Positions 22,361 through 33,052 of a stretch of 64,000 nucleotides of DNA are shown in pieces. The stretch comes from Phoronis australis (lineage: Eukaryota > Phoronida > Phoronidae). The stretch is taken from the NCBI GenBank assembly GCA_002633005.1, contig NMRA01000030.1, positions 1,338,319 through 1,402,318 on the forward strand, in the 5' to 3' direction. The notes beneath the pieces are model-generated. The model did not search any database. It was not told the origin of the DNA and saw only the letters and a program-made list of their open reading frames with translations. Each line of letters starts with the position of its first letter. The stretch's first letter is position 1. The translations under genes were made by a program, and so were the position numbers.

Positions 22361-24574
22361 AATTTGTGAAAGATTCTAGTTTATGCTTCACCTTTTTACT
22401 TTTATTATTAACAGTACAGGCCCGTAGCGGGGGTTTCGATGGAACCCCTCCCCCGCTGAAAAGGTCCACCCCCATCATATTCGTTAAAGATAGGATATGA
22501 ATGGACAATAACAACAAAAAATGCCAAACATTATTTCGAGTTCTATTTCGAGTAAAAAGATTCGAGACTGGGCTCAGAACTCCGACAGTTCACTACTCTG
22601 ATTGTGTGATCACTACTCATTTACAAGCAGACGACAACATCTGGGGCACGGCTGCGGCGACCAACGGCGGTTTCAAAGTTAAAGACCTGGTTGAAAAATG
22701 CCCTTTTGTTTCAGTATCCGAAAATACTTAATACATAAAATGTTATTTTCGACACCCTTTCTTTATATCCTTTTCACCTTTCTTGCCAAAAGCGATTTTT
22801 AACCGTATTTGACACTTCTCTGTGAGCGTATAATTACCGGCTTTCATAGATTATTTCCGTACCCACAGTTTCGGCTCATCAGTTCAGGAACTTGTCCTGA
22901 ACGCCGCCATTTTTTTCCTTGTAACTGAATGTGCTATCGCTTGCTCGAAAAGTATTCATTATTTTGTTTTATTAGTAATATCTCGTGATTAGTTTGCATA
23001 TGTAGTGTATTTATAGTTTGTAGTTAGTGGTCGTTGAATTTTTTGGAATGTTACGCGTACTTATTATGTTAAAATAGCATTGGTGTTTAGTTCCTTACGT
23101 AGGCCGGTCGAACCTAGGAACGGCAATATGGGTTGAACCAATTTTTTTTCGTTTTGATTTTTTTTCTCGTTTTGAAAAAGTACTTTGCTATCATCGGAAA
23201 GTTATTGCATTCTACTCGGAAAAAATCGAAAAAGTATCAAAATCGGGGCAAGCAGTGTAAAGATATTGCAATTTTTGTGGCGAAATTTGGGTCACTTTGA
23301 TTGGATCGCGTCGGCCATGTTGGAGGACAGCGGGACAAGTTACGAGTTTAAAACTTTGTGTAAATTGTTTTCGCCAACAAATTACGGTGAAATTTAGTTA
23401 GACATATCTTTACTTACTATTCTGCAGGATTCAACAGTGTTCACCAAATTTCAGCCTCGAAGTTGTTACTCATTAAGTGATAAATGTGCTTACAATTCCC
23501 GTTGGACTTCGTCTCATTTCTGGCGGCACCGACAACATGGCGACTTTTGCTGAACTGAAAAGCATGTTCAATCGGCTACTTTGTAATTTGTGGAAGATTT
23601 AATGTTGATACATTTTGACAAATGTTGCTTCAAAAAATGAACTTTGTTCAATTTTCGTGTTTTTATGCAAAAATATAAGATATATTCGAATTATTTTACT
23701 GTGAATTTGACATTCAGGTGATCTTACACTAAGCTAACAATAGTTTAAATATTTTTGAAATGATTTTTTGTTTGACTGTCAACTGCTGTTCAAGGCTTGA
23801 TTCGGTGTCACAAAATGATTCACATTTTTCTAAATTTTAAGTCTCAATTGCTTTCAAGTCATGTTTTGTAACTTATTGCTTCTTAATTCAGGTTATCAGG
23901 ATAACAATATGAATAATCTTAATTTGGGAAATAAGCTACATGTATGTTGGATTGTGAAGCTTCAAGCCTCCAATTCTTGCTCCTTGCAACTTCATATTTT
24001 TTTAATCATGCTTGTCAAATTCTGGTGTAAGGAAACACTATTCGGTCACCATGGTAATAGTTACATGTAAGTCCACTTTCATAAACATGGAAACTTTTGC
24101 TGTTGCATGTGCGCACGCGGAGGGGGCTCGAACGAGCCCCCATTTGGCGAAGTGGGCAAAAGGTTCCGCCCCCGAGATACAAAAAGCCCGAGAAAATGGG
24201 ACAAAAGTCATTAAAGAAGCGCAAACGCGCAATTTACAGTGTTGCTACCGTTTTTTTTAGTCCGCCCACTCTTTTTTTAGCAAAAGCCCCACATCGCCGG
24301 GAATTCCAGCGCCCCATATTGAAGGCTGGGTGCGTGCATGTGTTGAATAGTGTCTGTCTCAGTCAGAGAAGCACGAATTCCGAAAAAAGTATATAATAAG
24401 ACAATATTCCACTAGAAGACAGGGAGTATCAAAATTCAGCGTATGCAATGGCTCTGAACATACCCAGTGAATCTTATAGTAAATGATAGACATTCTCTTA
24501 GGCTTGGTGCGCTCATAAAAAGTCTGGGCAAATCTCTATTGGAAGAGAAAACGTTTTTGGCCATGTTTCAGGGT
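22361..24574. other. Intergenic, no gene recognised
   Basis: AT-rich with short ORFs only. A small palindrome (GGGGCTCG-AA-CGAGCCCC, near 24124-24141) could form a stem. No gene or classified repeat otherwise. Confidence 0.5.
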
Positions 24575-24900
24575 GCGCATGCGCCACTTCCAATGTTTCC
24601 GCCATCTTTAACCGGAAGTCATCGATTTTCTGCAGACTTGTAGCACATGCGTTCTAGTATAATCGTACCGAATTTCAACCATGTACGTCGAAAAATGCGG
24701 CCTCTACGAGCATTTGACTGTGAAATCGGATACAAAATGGCCGCCACGTCTGCCATTTTGTATCCGATCATGACCAAAAACAATAGACTTCCAGTACTTT
24801 CTGATCTACACGTCGTGTGCAAATTTCATGAAAATCGGACGAAAATTGCGACATGTAGAGTGCGAACAAAAAAAACTTGACGACAGAGCAACATACTTGT
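24575..24900 (-). repeat. ~1-kb dispersed repeat family, inverted partial copy E
   Basis: Contains the inverted landmarks of copies A-D (CAAAATGGCCGCC, ATCATGACCAAAAACAATAG, ACTTCCAGTACTTTCTG). ORFs on both strands through it are shadows of the repeat. Confidence 0.75.
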
Positions 24901-25435
24901 CGGAATTCGAAGAAAACCTCGTTTGAGCGAGCGCTGTGGCCAGCGACCAGTTAGTCCTGAGGGTAGTCTTGGCGCAAAGCTGTATAGGCCTACATGTACT
25001 AACAAGCTGTATTTTGACGATAGTCTATACTGGTAGCTGGCAGTGAGGCTAGCTAAGGCCGTCTGCCGTGATAGTGTGACACCAGACTAACCAGCCCGTA
25101 ATTTCATGCAAGTGTCTGAAACTATCTTTGAATATATGCGGCATTTATGATTTGAGCATTTTACTTCGACAAAACAGCTCGCAACCGCATGCATTTGTCG
25201 TTCTCCAGTGTCTCGATCGGCACCGGGTCTCGATACGCTACGGTCCCCAGTCTAGCAAAATAATTTGTGTCAAAATTTATTCGCCACATTTCTTCAGCAA
25301 AATCGATAAAGTTGTCCGTATTTTGATTTTATTAAAATTAAGGCATGCTGTCGATTATTTTATCTCCGTTTGCAAGCTGGTAACAGGCACTCGTTCATCC
25401 ACACTGACGGCGTTTTCTTAGCCTGGGTTCCTGAA

Positions 25436-25560
25436 TGAATTGTACTTCCGGGTTCGCGGCAAGTTCAAAATGGCGGTGTTTCTTCGGGTGCGAATCGTGA
25501 GTGGCGCGTTCATTTAAACTTGTTTCGAGTACGAAATGTGCATTAGTTATGGGGTAAGTA
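25436..25560 (+). promoter_or_regulatory. Candidate promoter and first exon of an unknown gene
   Basis: An ETS-like ACTTCCGGG box (25444-25452) lies just upstream of AAAATGGCGG (ATG at 25470), which opens MAVFLRVRI and meets a donor-like GTGAGT at 25497; a second donor-like GGGTAAGTAC follows near 25551. This layout is common at TATA-less housekeeping promoters, but no downstream exon was recognised and ATGGCGG words also occur in repeats of this window. Confidence 0.2.
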
Positions 25561-26469
25561 CTTCTTGGATCCTTATAACATCCTCTAATCATGTAATAAG
25601 GGTTAACAACGCGTGCGACCAGGTCTTTAAGAAGTCTAAATGGGACTCGTGAGGACTAGCAAGGACAGGGTGGTCTAGTAATTTAGTTTCGACCCGGCCG
25701 TGTGCGTCGCGCTGCGATTCGATCTTGATATGGATTTGATGAAATGTGTTATGGTTCATAATTCATCAGTTTTCCTACTTCATATCATTTTAAAATGCAA
25801 GTGCCTACTCATATTAAGACATGCGGGCATGCACATGACATCTGACTGCTGTTTCTAGTTGTGCTGGCGAGCTAGAGACGGTGGTCACTGTCTACATAAA
25901 ATCCAAACAAAGTGTTTTAGTGCCTGGGCGTTGTTTTCGGTATAGGTGCATCTAATAACCGAAATATCTTTTTCTAGCATGAAAAAGTTTAAAAGTCACA
26001 TGTGAGTTTGAAAGTTTGAATATTCTTGGATTGGTGAATCTCTGGAGTGGTAAATCATCGAAGTAGTGAACCTTCGGAACAGTGAACCTTCCGAGTAGTA
26101 AACTAGTGGGATGTTCTCATTTCCAGCGACGTAAGCATCTTAACACGCTCAAATACAACCAGATAAACAAATTTGTTAAGTCATTCGCCGACTAAACTTC
26201 ATAATTATTTCCGTCTGAGTATGCCATGAAGTGTAATCATTCATTTAAGCATGGCTCATTTGTAACTTTGGCAGGAAATAATGCGAGAATTTTCTCCTTT
26301 TGGACCACACTACATTCTAATTTGTGTCCCGGTTTTTGCGAGCAACTGTCACAGCATCCTCATTTCTGGTATTACAAATTCCGTCTCATCTCATGAACAT
26401 GGGTCATCGTTGTGTATACAGATTTCCCCTCCCCCTAATTAAGCTGCGTCAAAGGTCTTTCCGAAAACT
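25561..26469. other. Intergenic, no gene recognised
   Basis: No domain-bearing ORF or classified repeat. A short run of GTGAACCTTCGGAACA-type units (about 26030-26105) is mildly repetitive. Confidence 0.45.
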
Positions 26470-26710
26470 CTACAATGTCGACGTTAACAATATACCAAGA
26501 TCCACAGACCGTTCTTGAAAATCGAACCACCCCCGCTCAATACTGGCTCCGGGCAGTGAATAGGACATATGCATTTGAGTAGCATAATAAAAAGTCGCCC
26601 CAGCGTCGACCAAATCTCTGCATGCTACTGCCCCACCGCTAAAAATGCCTGTAAAGTGCCTTTTGTTGCATGCAGAATAATAATACCTGTAATACCTGTC
26701 ACAGACAGGA

Positions 26711-27730
26711 TCATTGGGGATATGCTGGTGCATTAATCCCCTCCCCAGACCATCCCCGTGACAGCAGAAGGCCCAGAACTCCAGGGCTGACGTTGCCTGT
26801 AAGCATTTGATTAGACAGCACTCGGGCACGGCTCTTCTTGTGACTCTTCGCAGCATGGCCATAAATAATACCGGCTTCGAGCAGGCGGCTGCCATCATTG
26901 AACTCAGCCAGTTGGGATGCAGTCTGATCGAGGTTGCGTTTGCGAGCCAGCAGCTTAACGTCAGCCGAATATAAGTAGAGGGGTTGGTTGGTGGTGCATG
27001 AGCCAGCGAGGTAATCTGCACGCTCATTAATCAAGACACCGGCGTGGCCAGGTACGAAAGACCAGATCACCACATGATGAGGGTGGCGTGATCGGAAGAC
27101 ACCCCAGTTGGCTGGGAGGTTTCCAGATTGAACTTTCATCAACACAGCCATGGAATCGGTGGCAAAGATAATGGTGTGATTCTCCAGGTCTAGGAGTGAC
27201 AGCTTGGTTAGGGCACGTTGTATAGCCTCAAACTCCATCCGCGTACTGCTTGTGTATACATGGTGGCAGCCACTACCTTCCGCAATGACGTTGTTAGCAC
27301 AGCGTATTTGATAACCCCATCCCGCACGATTAGTTTCACCATCGAAGGATCCATCAGTTGCTACAATGATGGCATTAATACCGCCAAGATCACGCCATTG
27401 CTGACGGCACAATGCTTGGGCTACTCCAGGAGGCCATTCCCGAGCTTCCCTGTTGAAAGCAATGATGACATTCTGTTCCTCACCAAGTTCTTGTACTGGC
27501 AGCCAAGCAACATCTTGCGCAATCATGTGTTCGCCGATGAGACCCACGGTTGCATTAACAGCAGCGACAGTCCACGAGCACCTGCTAAGTCTTTGGTGGG
27601 AGGCATTGCGAAAAGGTCTAGGACGAAGTCCATAAGTTTCTGTTGCAGGGACGGGGTTCAAGCACCTGTCAAGTGCAGTCTTCACTTGACTGTGTAATGG
27701 ATGCAGCCGGACAGAACATCCGCCGTGCAT
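26711..27730 (-). CDS. RNase H domain ORF of a retroelement (339 aa)
   Basis: An uninterrupted frame with a complete RNase H fold signature: D126 in IIVATDGSFDG, E166 in STRMEFEAIQ, D192 in FATDSMA, H229 in VPGHAG and D239 in NERADYLAG, matching the D-E-D-H-D set of type I RNases H. The layout (linker, RNase H, then a tail with RVLSNQMLTGN) resembles the C-terminal part of non-LTR retrotransposon polyproteins that carry RNase H, such as the I group. No reverse transcriptase precedes it: the sequence upstream on its strand is a tandem repeat (27770-28495). It may be a 5'-truncated LINE with the tail frameshifted near 26750, or a captured stand-alone RNase H. The start codon is uncertain. Confidence 0.75.
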   Translation of the reverse strand: MHGGCSVRLHPLHSQVKTALDRCLNPVPATETYGLRPRPFRNASHQRLSRCSWTVAAVNATVGLIGEHMIAQDVAWLPVQELGEEQNVIIAFNREAREWPPGVAQALCRQQWRDLGGINAIIVATDGSFDGETNRAGWGYQIRCANNVIAEGSGCHHVYTSSTRMEFEAIQRALTKLSLLDLENHTIIFATDSMAVLMKVQSGNLPANWGVFRSRHPHHVVIWSFVPGHAGVLINERADYLAGSCTTNQPLYLYSADVKLLARKRNLDQTASQLAEFNDGSRLLEAGIIYGHAAKSHKKSRARVLSNQMLTGNVSPGVLGLLLSRGWSGEGINAPAYPQ

Positions 27731-27769
27731 GCAGAATGTTGCTCGACATTATGCAAAATGTTTCAAACG

Positions 27770-28495
27770 GTTACATGATGGGTTGATCTAGCTCAACTCG
27801 GGTACTTGAGCGTGTCTGGCGGGGATAACCCACCGCTAGATATGTCTGGCAGTATTTATTCTTGATAACTGGGGTCAAGGCGAATATTTTTCAACTGGTT
27901 TCATACGGTTACCTTTTCGGTTACCTCAGGTATTTGGGCGTGTCTGGCGGGGCTAACCCATCACTAGATTTGTCTTGCAGTGTTTATTCGTGATACCTGG
28001 GCTTACGGTGAATATTTTGGAACTGTTTTTTTAAAAGCAGTTACCTCTTGGGTTGATCTAGCTCAGTTTTGAACCCTTTTTGATAATCGTCTGGCAGGTG
28101 CACCCCACCACTGAAACTGTCTGGCATCTAACTGTTGTGCCATGTTCAGTGATACTGAACATCGTGCAATTGGTTTCAAACGGTTACCTGGTGGGTTGAT
28201 CTAGCTCAACTCCGGTATTTGGGCGTGTCTGGCGGGGATAACCCACCACTATATTTGTCTGGCAGTGTTCATTCGTAATACCGGGGCTAACGGTGAATAT
28301 TTTGCTACTAGTTTCATGCAGTTACCTCTTGGATTAGTCTAGCTTAATTTTTACCTTGTTTATAACCGTCTGGTTGATACTCCCCACCACTGAAATTGTC
28401 TGGCAGTGATCAATTTTGATATAAAGTCGATTACATAGTAGGTATCCAGGCAGTTTGAAGTGGTTACCAGAAATGTTGATCTAGCTCAATTTTTG
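27770..28495. repeat. ~415-bp tandem repeat
   Basis: GTTGATCTAGCTCAACT with GTGTCTGGCGGGGATAACCC recurs at about 27782 and 28194 (412 bp apart), and GTTGATCTAGCTCAGTTT/AATTT at about 28052 and 28474. About 1.7 copies are present, with shorter internal similarities (TCTGGCAGTGTTTATTCGTG). It lies directly 5' of the RNase H ORF on the ORF's strand. Confidence 0.8.
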
Positions 28496-28689
28496 TGTGT
28501 CATTCTCTTGGCTCCTCTGACCACACCCACCACAGCTAACCTGCCAGACGGCCATTTTGAAGCATCGGGATACCCATAGAGCACTGTGGCACCAAGAAAA
28601 TTGGTTACCTTTCCATGCCCAAAAAAGCTCTGGGGGAGCCATCTCGTGGAAGATTTTAGAGAGGATCTTGGCAAGGGCAAGGGTTAGGT

Positions 28690-29279
28690 CTCGCTGGTTC
28701 CCCACTCTGTGCCTAACTAGCACGAAGGTATCACGCAGTGGCACGTGCTGTTTAGCATCGGTTGACGTAACCGCAGCAGTCATTGGTTAGCTTTACAACA
28801 CCGTGAAAAAATGGCTGACTCTGAACGATTTTTAGCCTTATCATGCAAGTGGCGTCGTAGCAACTATTTCGTTTCTGCAGTGATGTTCAATAGCCACGTG
28901 CTTGAAGCACATACATGTACAATAAACACATATCTGGCCGATTTAACCAGTGTGTTATTCATACTGTATGAATACAGGACAGTATCGTAAACAGAAGTCA
29001 TCGACAGTAGGAAGATGCACTCCGAAAAGGTGCAACCACAATTTCTATGTTTCACATTTCCTGAACATAAATTTTAAGCAACGATTTGTCCGTACAACAG
29101 ACCACATTTACACTTCAGCCCATCAGTAATGCCAGTTTGTTTGCGTAAAGCGGTGCCTGTTGAGAATTCGACTAGCCAATCAGAAACGCCGGGGTAAAAA
29201 ATATCCCGAGGAAAATAAAGTGATAACTGCGTGCTGGCTACTGACCACCTAGCGGCACGCAGGGCAGGGAACCAGCGAG
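28690..29279 (-). mobile_element. 590-bp MITE with 9-bp target duplication, copy 2
   Basis: Same family as 2015-2607, in the opposite orientation, with CTCGCTGGTTCC and GGAACCAGCGAG at its ends. It is flanked by a perfect 9-bp duplication GGGTTAGGT (28681-28689 and 29280-29288). Together with copy 1 this establishes the 9-bp duplication length. Confidence 0.95.
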
Positions 29280-29288
29280 GGGTTAGGT

Positions 29289-29867
29289 GGCACTGAACAG
29301 TTAGACTGCGGCCGCGGCCAATTTGCGCTCCTAAAATATTAAAATCTAGGGTTAGGCCAGGCATTTGTTTTATGTAGGCCAAGTGAATGCTGTTTGTTTC
29401 TATTTGCGAACATGCTGAGAATAAAAAATGGCCACTTTCTCGGAAGGAGTTGCACTTTTCTTCAAGATAGAGGCCCCTTGTTGCAATTGTGCGTTGCTGT
29501 GTAGCAAATTAGAAATTGGCCGCGGTTTCAGTTAGCTCTCAAACAAGCCAGATTTGCAAAAAAACTGGTTGGTTGACAGTGCTTTTGGTAAAACATATTT
29601 GGAATCGGTAGGAAATTTGCTTCGGAATCTTATGTTGGCTTTAGTCGAGCATCGGCAGGGAAGTGGTGGTTTTGGGGTGAAAAGTGCCGATTTTGCATTT
29701 TTTTGCCCTTATTGTTCTTAGTCTAGCTCATCTGTAGGGCTTGTGATGTGAAATGGCTAAAAACTTCTTTATTTGCATGCAGTTTTTGACAGAGTGAAGA
29801 AAGGGTGAAGAGTCCATTGACGTGTGTTCTGATAGGCAAACCACTGTGAGAACTGTTCTGTGCCTCC
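29289..29867. other. Intergenic, no gene recognised
   Basis: No ORF with domain features and no recognised repeat. Confidence 0.45.
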
Positions 29868-30278
29868 TTAACAAACAGGAAGTTAACTAAGAGCTTGTCA
29901 ATTGCATCGTGGGTAGTAAGATACTGCCTGTGGCGTCACCAGAGACTATGACCAGCAAATGCACTGTCGCAATACAGTGTGTGTAGTTCGAAGATTCACC
30001 AACAGCACAGTCGTCCAACACGTGGAGAGTCCTAGCTTGGATCGCAGATAACATATCTGATTATTTTGATTGATTGATTAAGGTAATCTTTAGAGGGCGC
30101 TATCGTACTTACTCTTCTTTGTAGCTGATTACATAATTAACAACGGGTTTCACTAGTTTAGTTAGTGTGATCATGTAAAAATTTAATTACTGGATTTAAT
30201 AGTTCTCTCTCCATCTACGCACAATCTCAAAGCATGCCTACCTTTTAAACAAACCGTCCACATTTAATCTCTGACAGA
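29868..30278 (-). repeat. Dispersed repeat, minus-oriented arm
   Basis: Inverted partner of 19424-19895 (shared ACTGTCGCAATACAGTGTGT, CATCTACGCACAATCTCAAA). Some small deletions separate the two copies. Confidence 0.7.
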
Positions 30279-30415
30279 AAAATGTACCTTTAGTAGGCAA
30301 GCCGTTCATAAAACGTACTCTCCATAAAGAAGCCATTCACAAATTTGAAAGAAATGTGCAGTTTTGAGAACAGACTGAGTGGAAATAAAAGTTTCCGCCA
30401 AAATAACTCTCGAGT

Positions 30416-30560
30416 CTTTCAACTTCAGACCCTGCCGAGTATTGGCTTGTAGTCAGTTCTTGTTGAGTATTGACTTGTAAAGCCAGACCTATATTCGAGT
30501 ATTAGCTTTCAAGGTCAGACCCTGTCGAGTATTGGCTTTGTAAGTCCAGTATGGGCTTTC
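30416..30560 (+). repeat. ~45-bp minisatellite
   Basis: Units containing GAGTATTGGCTTGTAAG or GAGTATTAGCTTTCAAGG and CAGACCCTGTC repeat about four times. Confidence 0.65.
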
Positions 30561-31439
30561 TGGTTTGGTAGGGAGTAGAAAAATCTCGCTTTTTGAGAAT
30601 TTCCATCCATTATTTCACTTTTTATGACCCGTACCTCCATTTTGCAACAAAATTGGGCCGAAGTAGACATATTTGAATACATTTTACCAGGCTAAGCATG
30701 TTTAGTAACCTGATAAGAAATGAGTGATGCGGTTTGAAAGGACTATGATTGAACAATTTAATGGCACAACTGTCGAAATTCATTTACAAATTTTCATGCT
30801 TTGATTTTGTGTTGCAAAAACGTCTATTTTAAAGGTTTTCACTGAAGCAGTTTTCAGCCAAATTTGAATCTCTGTAGCAGCCATATTGCACCTTTCCATA
30901 TGCGGACCTTGTAATAAATTGCTTAGTCTTTCTTAACCTGTTCATAATCTGAAATAAAAAATCTTGCCTCTCCCGTAGTTTTTGCTTACGAAGCAGTACA
31001 TGAATTGCACTTAGCCCTATTTGCCTGCTCTCCAATAGGGGGCTCTTGGAACATGTAATTAGCCAGCCTGGTCCCCAAGCTTCAGGATGGGGCTGTTTGG
31101 TTTAGCCTTTTGAGGCTAGGTTATGGAAAATGAAATGTGTCAGAATTTTGACATATGTTTACGGAAATCGCCGAATATCACGAGTGATATAAAGCTATAT
31201 CAATTTTGAAATTTTCTGCAGTGTAATATAACAATGAAAACTAACGATATATTGGAGCGTAAGTTACTTATTTTCGTTGCTGAAAACATACAATTTCCGA
31301 GACGGCTAATGTGACCAATTGCGGTCTAGAGTGCACAAAATATGGCATTTAGATTTTTGTTACGATACCTTTCCATTTACAAAAAAATGAAGTTTAGAAT
31401 TTTGACGCATGGATTGGTTTTTGAAAACCTACTTTTATT
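30561..31439. other. Intergenic, no gene recognised
   Basis: AT-rich. A minus-strand ORF (31035-30829) shows no domain and is probably chance. Confidence 0.45.
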
Positions 31440-32705
31440 TATTATTATTTATTAATGTAATACTTACAATGAGGGTAGCTCCATCAGTTCACACTGCTTT
31501 CCATGGGGCCCTCAGTAAAAAACTAACAGATAGTAAGACAAAAACAGAATTACAAAATGAAACTCAAATTTAAGTAATAAGCAAAGAATAAGAAATGAAC
31601 ACGGAAAGACTGATGAAGCAAAATAAAAAAATAAAATATGATTAATAGAAGATAAAGAAATGAAGACAAGATAATTAACTAAAATATAAATATAAAACAT
31701 TAAAAACAGACAATAAGTAAGTGAGACATTATATAAATTACAAATGAATAAACATGCAATTCTTAGACACTACATGAAGTTGAATCAATTTCTTATAATT
31801 CTTTTAAAGGTTAGAAAGGATGATGTAGATTTGCCATCTGCAGAGAGAGAGTTCCATAAAAAGGACCCGCTGTAGGAATATGATATTTTCCCAGTTTCGC
31901 TTCTGCATTTAGAAAGATTCAAATCAGATGATGAGGACCTAGTATTGTAGCGATTAGTAGTCGTTTTAAACTTAGCTCATAAGTAAGAAGGGACAAGACC
32001 TTTAAAACATTTGTACATACAACTAGCAGATAGGAATTGATGTCTGGTGTGAATTTTCATTATACCAGTCTCTTTATAAAGGTTTTCGATGTTAATATCT
32101 CTAACACCAGCTCCCAGAATAATCCGGGTAGCCCTATTTTGGATAGCCTGGATGGTTTTCATATCCTTGCCTGATGCAACACCCCACACCGGGGGCAATA
32201 ATCTAAGTGAGGTTGAATGATAACGTTAAAAAGGGTTTTCCGTGTTGCTCTGTTAACAAATTTACTGATGCGTTTCAATACCCCAATTTTCTTAGACACC
32301 TTTTTCGAGATGTAATCAACGTGGTGAGAGAATTTAAGGTTTTGATCATATATACATGTACATGTAAGTCCCAGATATTTAAAGAAATTAACGTTCTCAA
32401 TTGGTCTTCCATCCATAGTTAATGGCAAGGTTTGGTTTCTAAGTCTTTGGGATGTGCCAAATAGAAGAGTTTTAGTTTTAGAAACATTTAAGGATAGTTT
32501 ATTGGATACAAGCCAATCAGAAATGATTGCTAAATCTGAGTTGAAATTGGCCTGGATTTCAGATGAGGTTCTGCCTGCAGACAGTATTGTTATGTCATCC
32601 GCATAGAAAACAATCTTAGAATCTTGAATTACTGAGGGGAGGTAATTGACAAAGATGCAAAATAGCAAGGGCCCCAGTATAGACCCCTGGGGAACACTTG
32701 GATTT
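31440..32705 (-). pseudogene. 5'-truncated CR1/jockey-like LINE, RT and C-terminus
   Basis: On the minus strand the sequence begins at SVPQGSILGPLLFCIFVN (RT motif 4), passes through FYADDITILSAG (the YADD catalytic box), SDWLVSNKLSLNVSKTK and FKYLGLT, then a thumb region with LDYC. One frameshift near 32175 leads to WGVASGKDMKTIQAIQNRA, and the C-terminal tail holds a SGSFLWNSLSAD-like box near 31850. This is the standard order of CR1/jockey-type non-LTR elements. The 3' end is an AATAATAAAT-type tail near 31440, and the 5' truncation is at about 32705, only about 185 bp before the start codon of the SDR gene. Dead copy. Confidence 0.88.
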
Positions 32706-32751
32706 TATATAGACTGCGTCTAAATTGTCAATGCTCATTTGAGATATTTAC

Positions 32752-32910
32752 GAGATCCAGATACTCTGGCGGCTACACTGCATATGATGACATTTGAGGT
32801 AATGGAGATCCAGATTCTCTGGCGGCTACACTGCAGGTGATGACATTTGATGTGTTTGAGATGCACGTTATCTGGCGGTGACGCTGTATATGAGCAAGAT
32901 GCTCCTTCTC
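32752..32910 (+). repeat. 53-bp tandem repeat (3 copies) overlapping the SDR start codon
   Basis: Units at 32752-32804, 32805-32857 and 32858-32910 share GAGATCCAGATTCTCTGGCG-like sequence with exact 53-bp spacing. At offset 32 the units have ATG, GTG and ATG. The third ATG (32890) is the predicted SDR start. The first ATG (32784) opens an upstream ORF of 18 codons ending before the main start. Confidence 0.85.
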
Positions 32911-33052
32911 TACATAGGTGTGGCACTTGCGTCGCTTATCTTTTTATTCTGTGTTTTCGTTAATCTCTATGTTTGGTTTGTTCTAAACGGCGGGAAACAA
33001 GTGAAATACAAGAACGACCGACGGTTGGATGGTAAAACTGTACTGATAACAG
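32890..33052 (+). CDS. SDR exon 1 (membrane anchor, start of cofactor motif)
   Basis: Encodes MSKMLLLYIGVALASLIFLF, the rest of the hydrophobic anchor, and RRLDGKTVLIT. It ends ACA-G before GTCAGT (phase 1), splitting the first Gly of the TGxxxGxG motif. Confidence 0.92.

Noticed and set aside
26470-27027. 185-residue minus-strand ORF overlapping the RNase H ORF
   Set aside because: Mostly a shadow frame of the RNase H ORF; at most its end continues a frameshifted tail. No motif.
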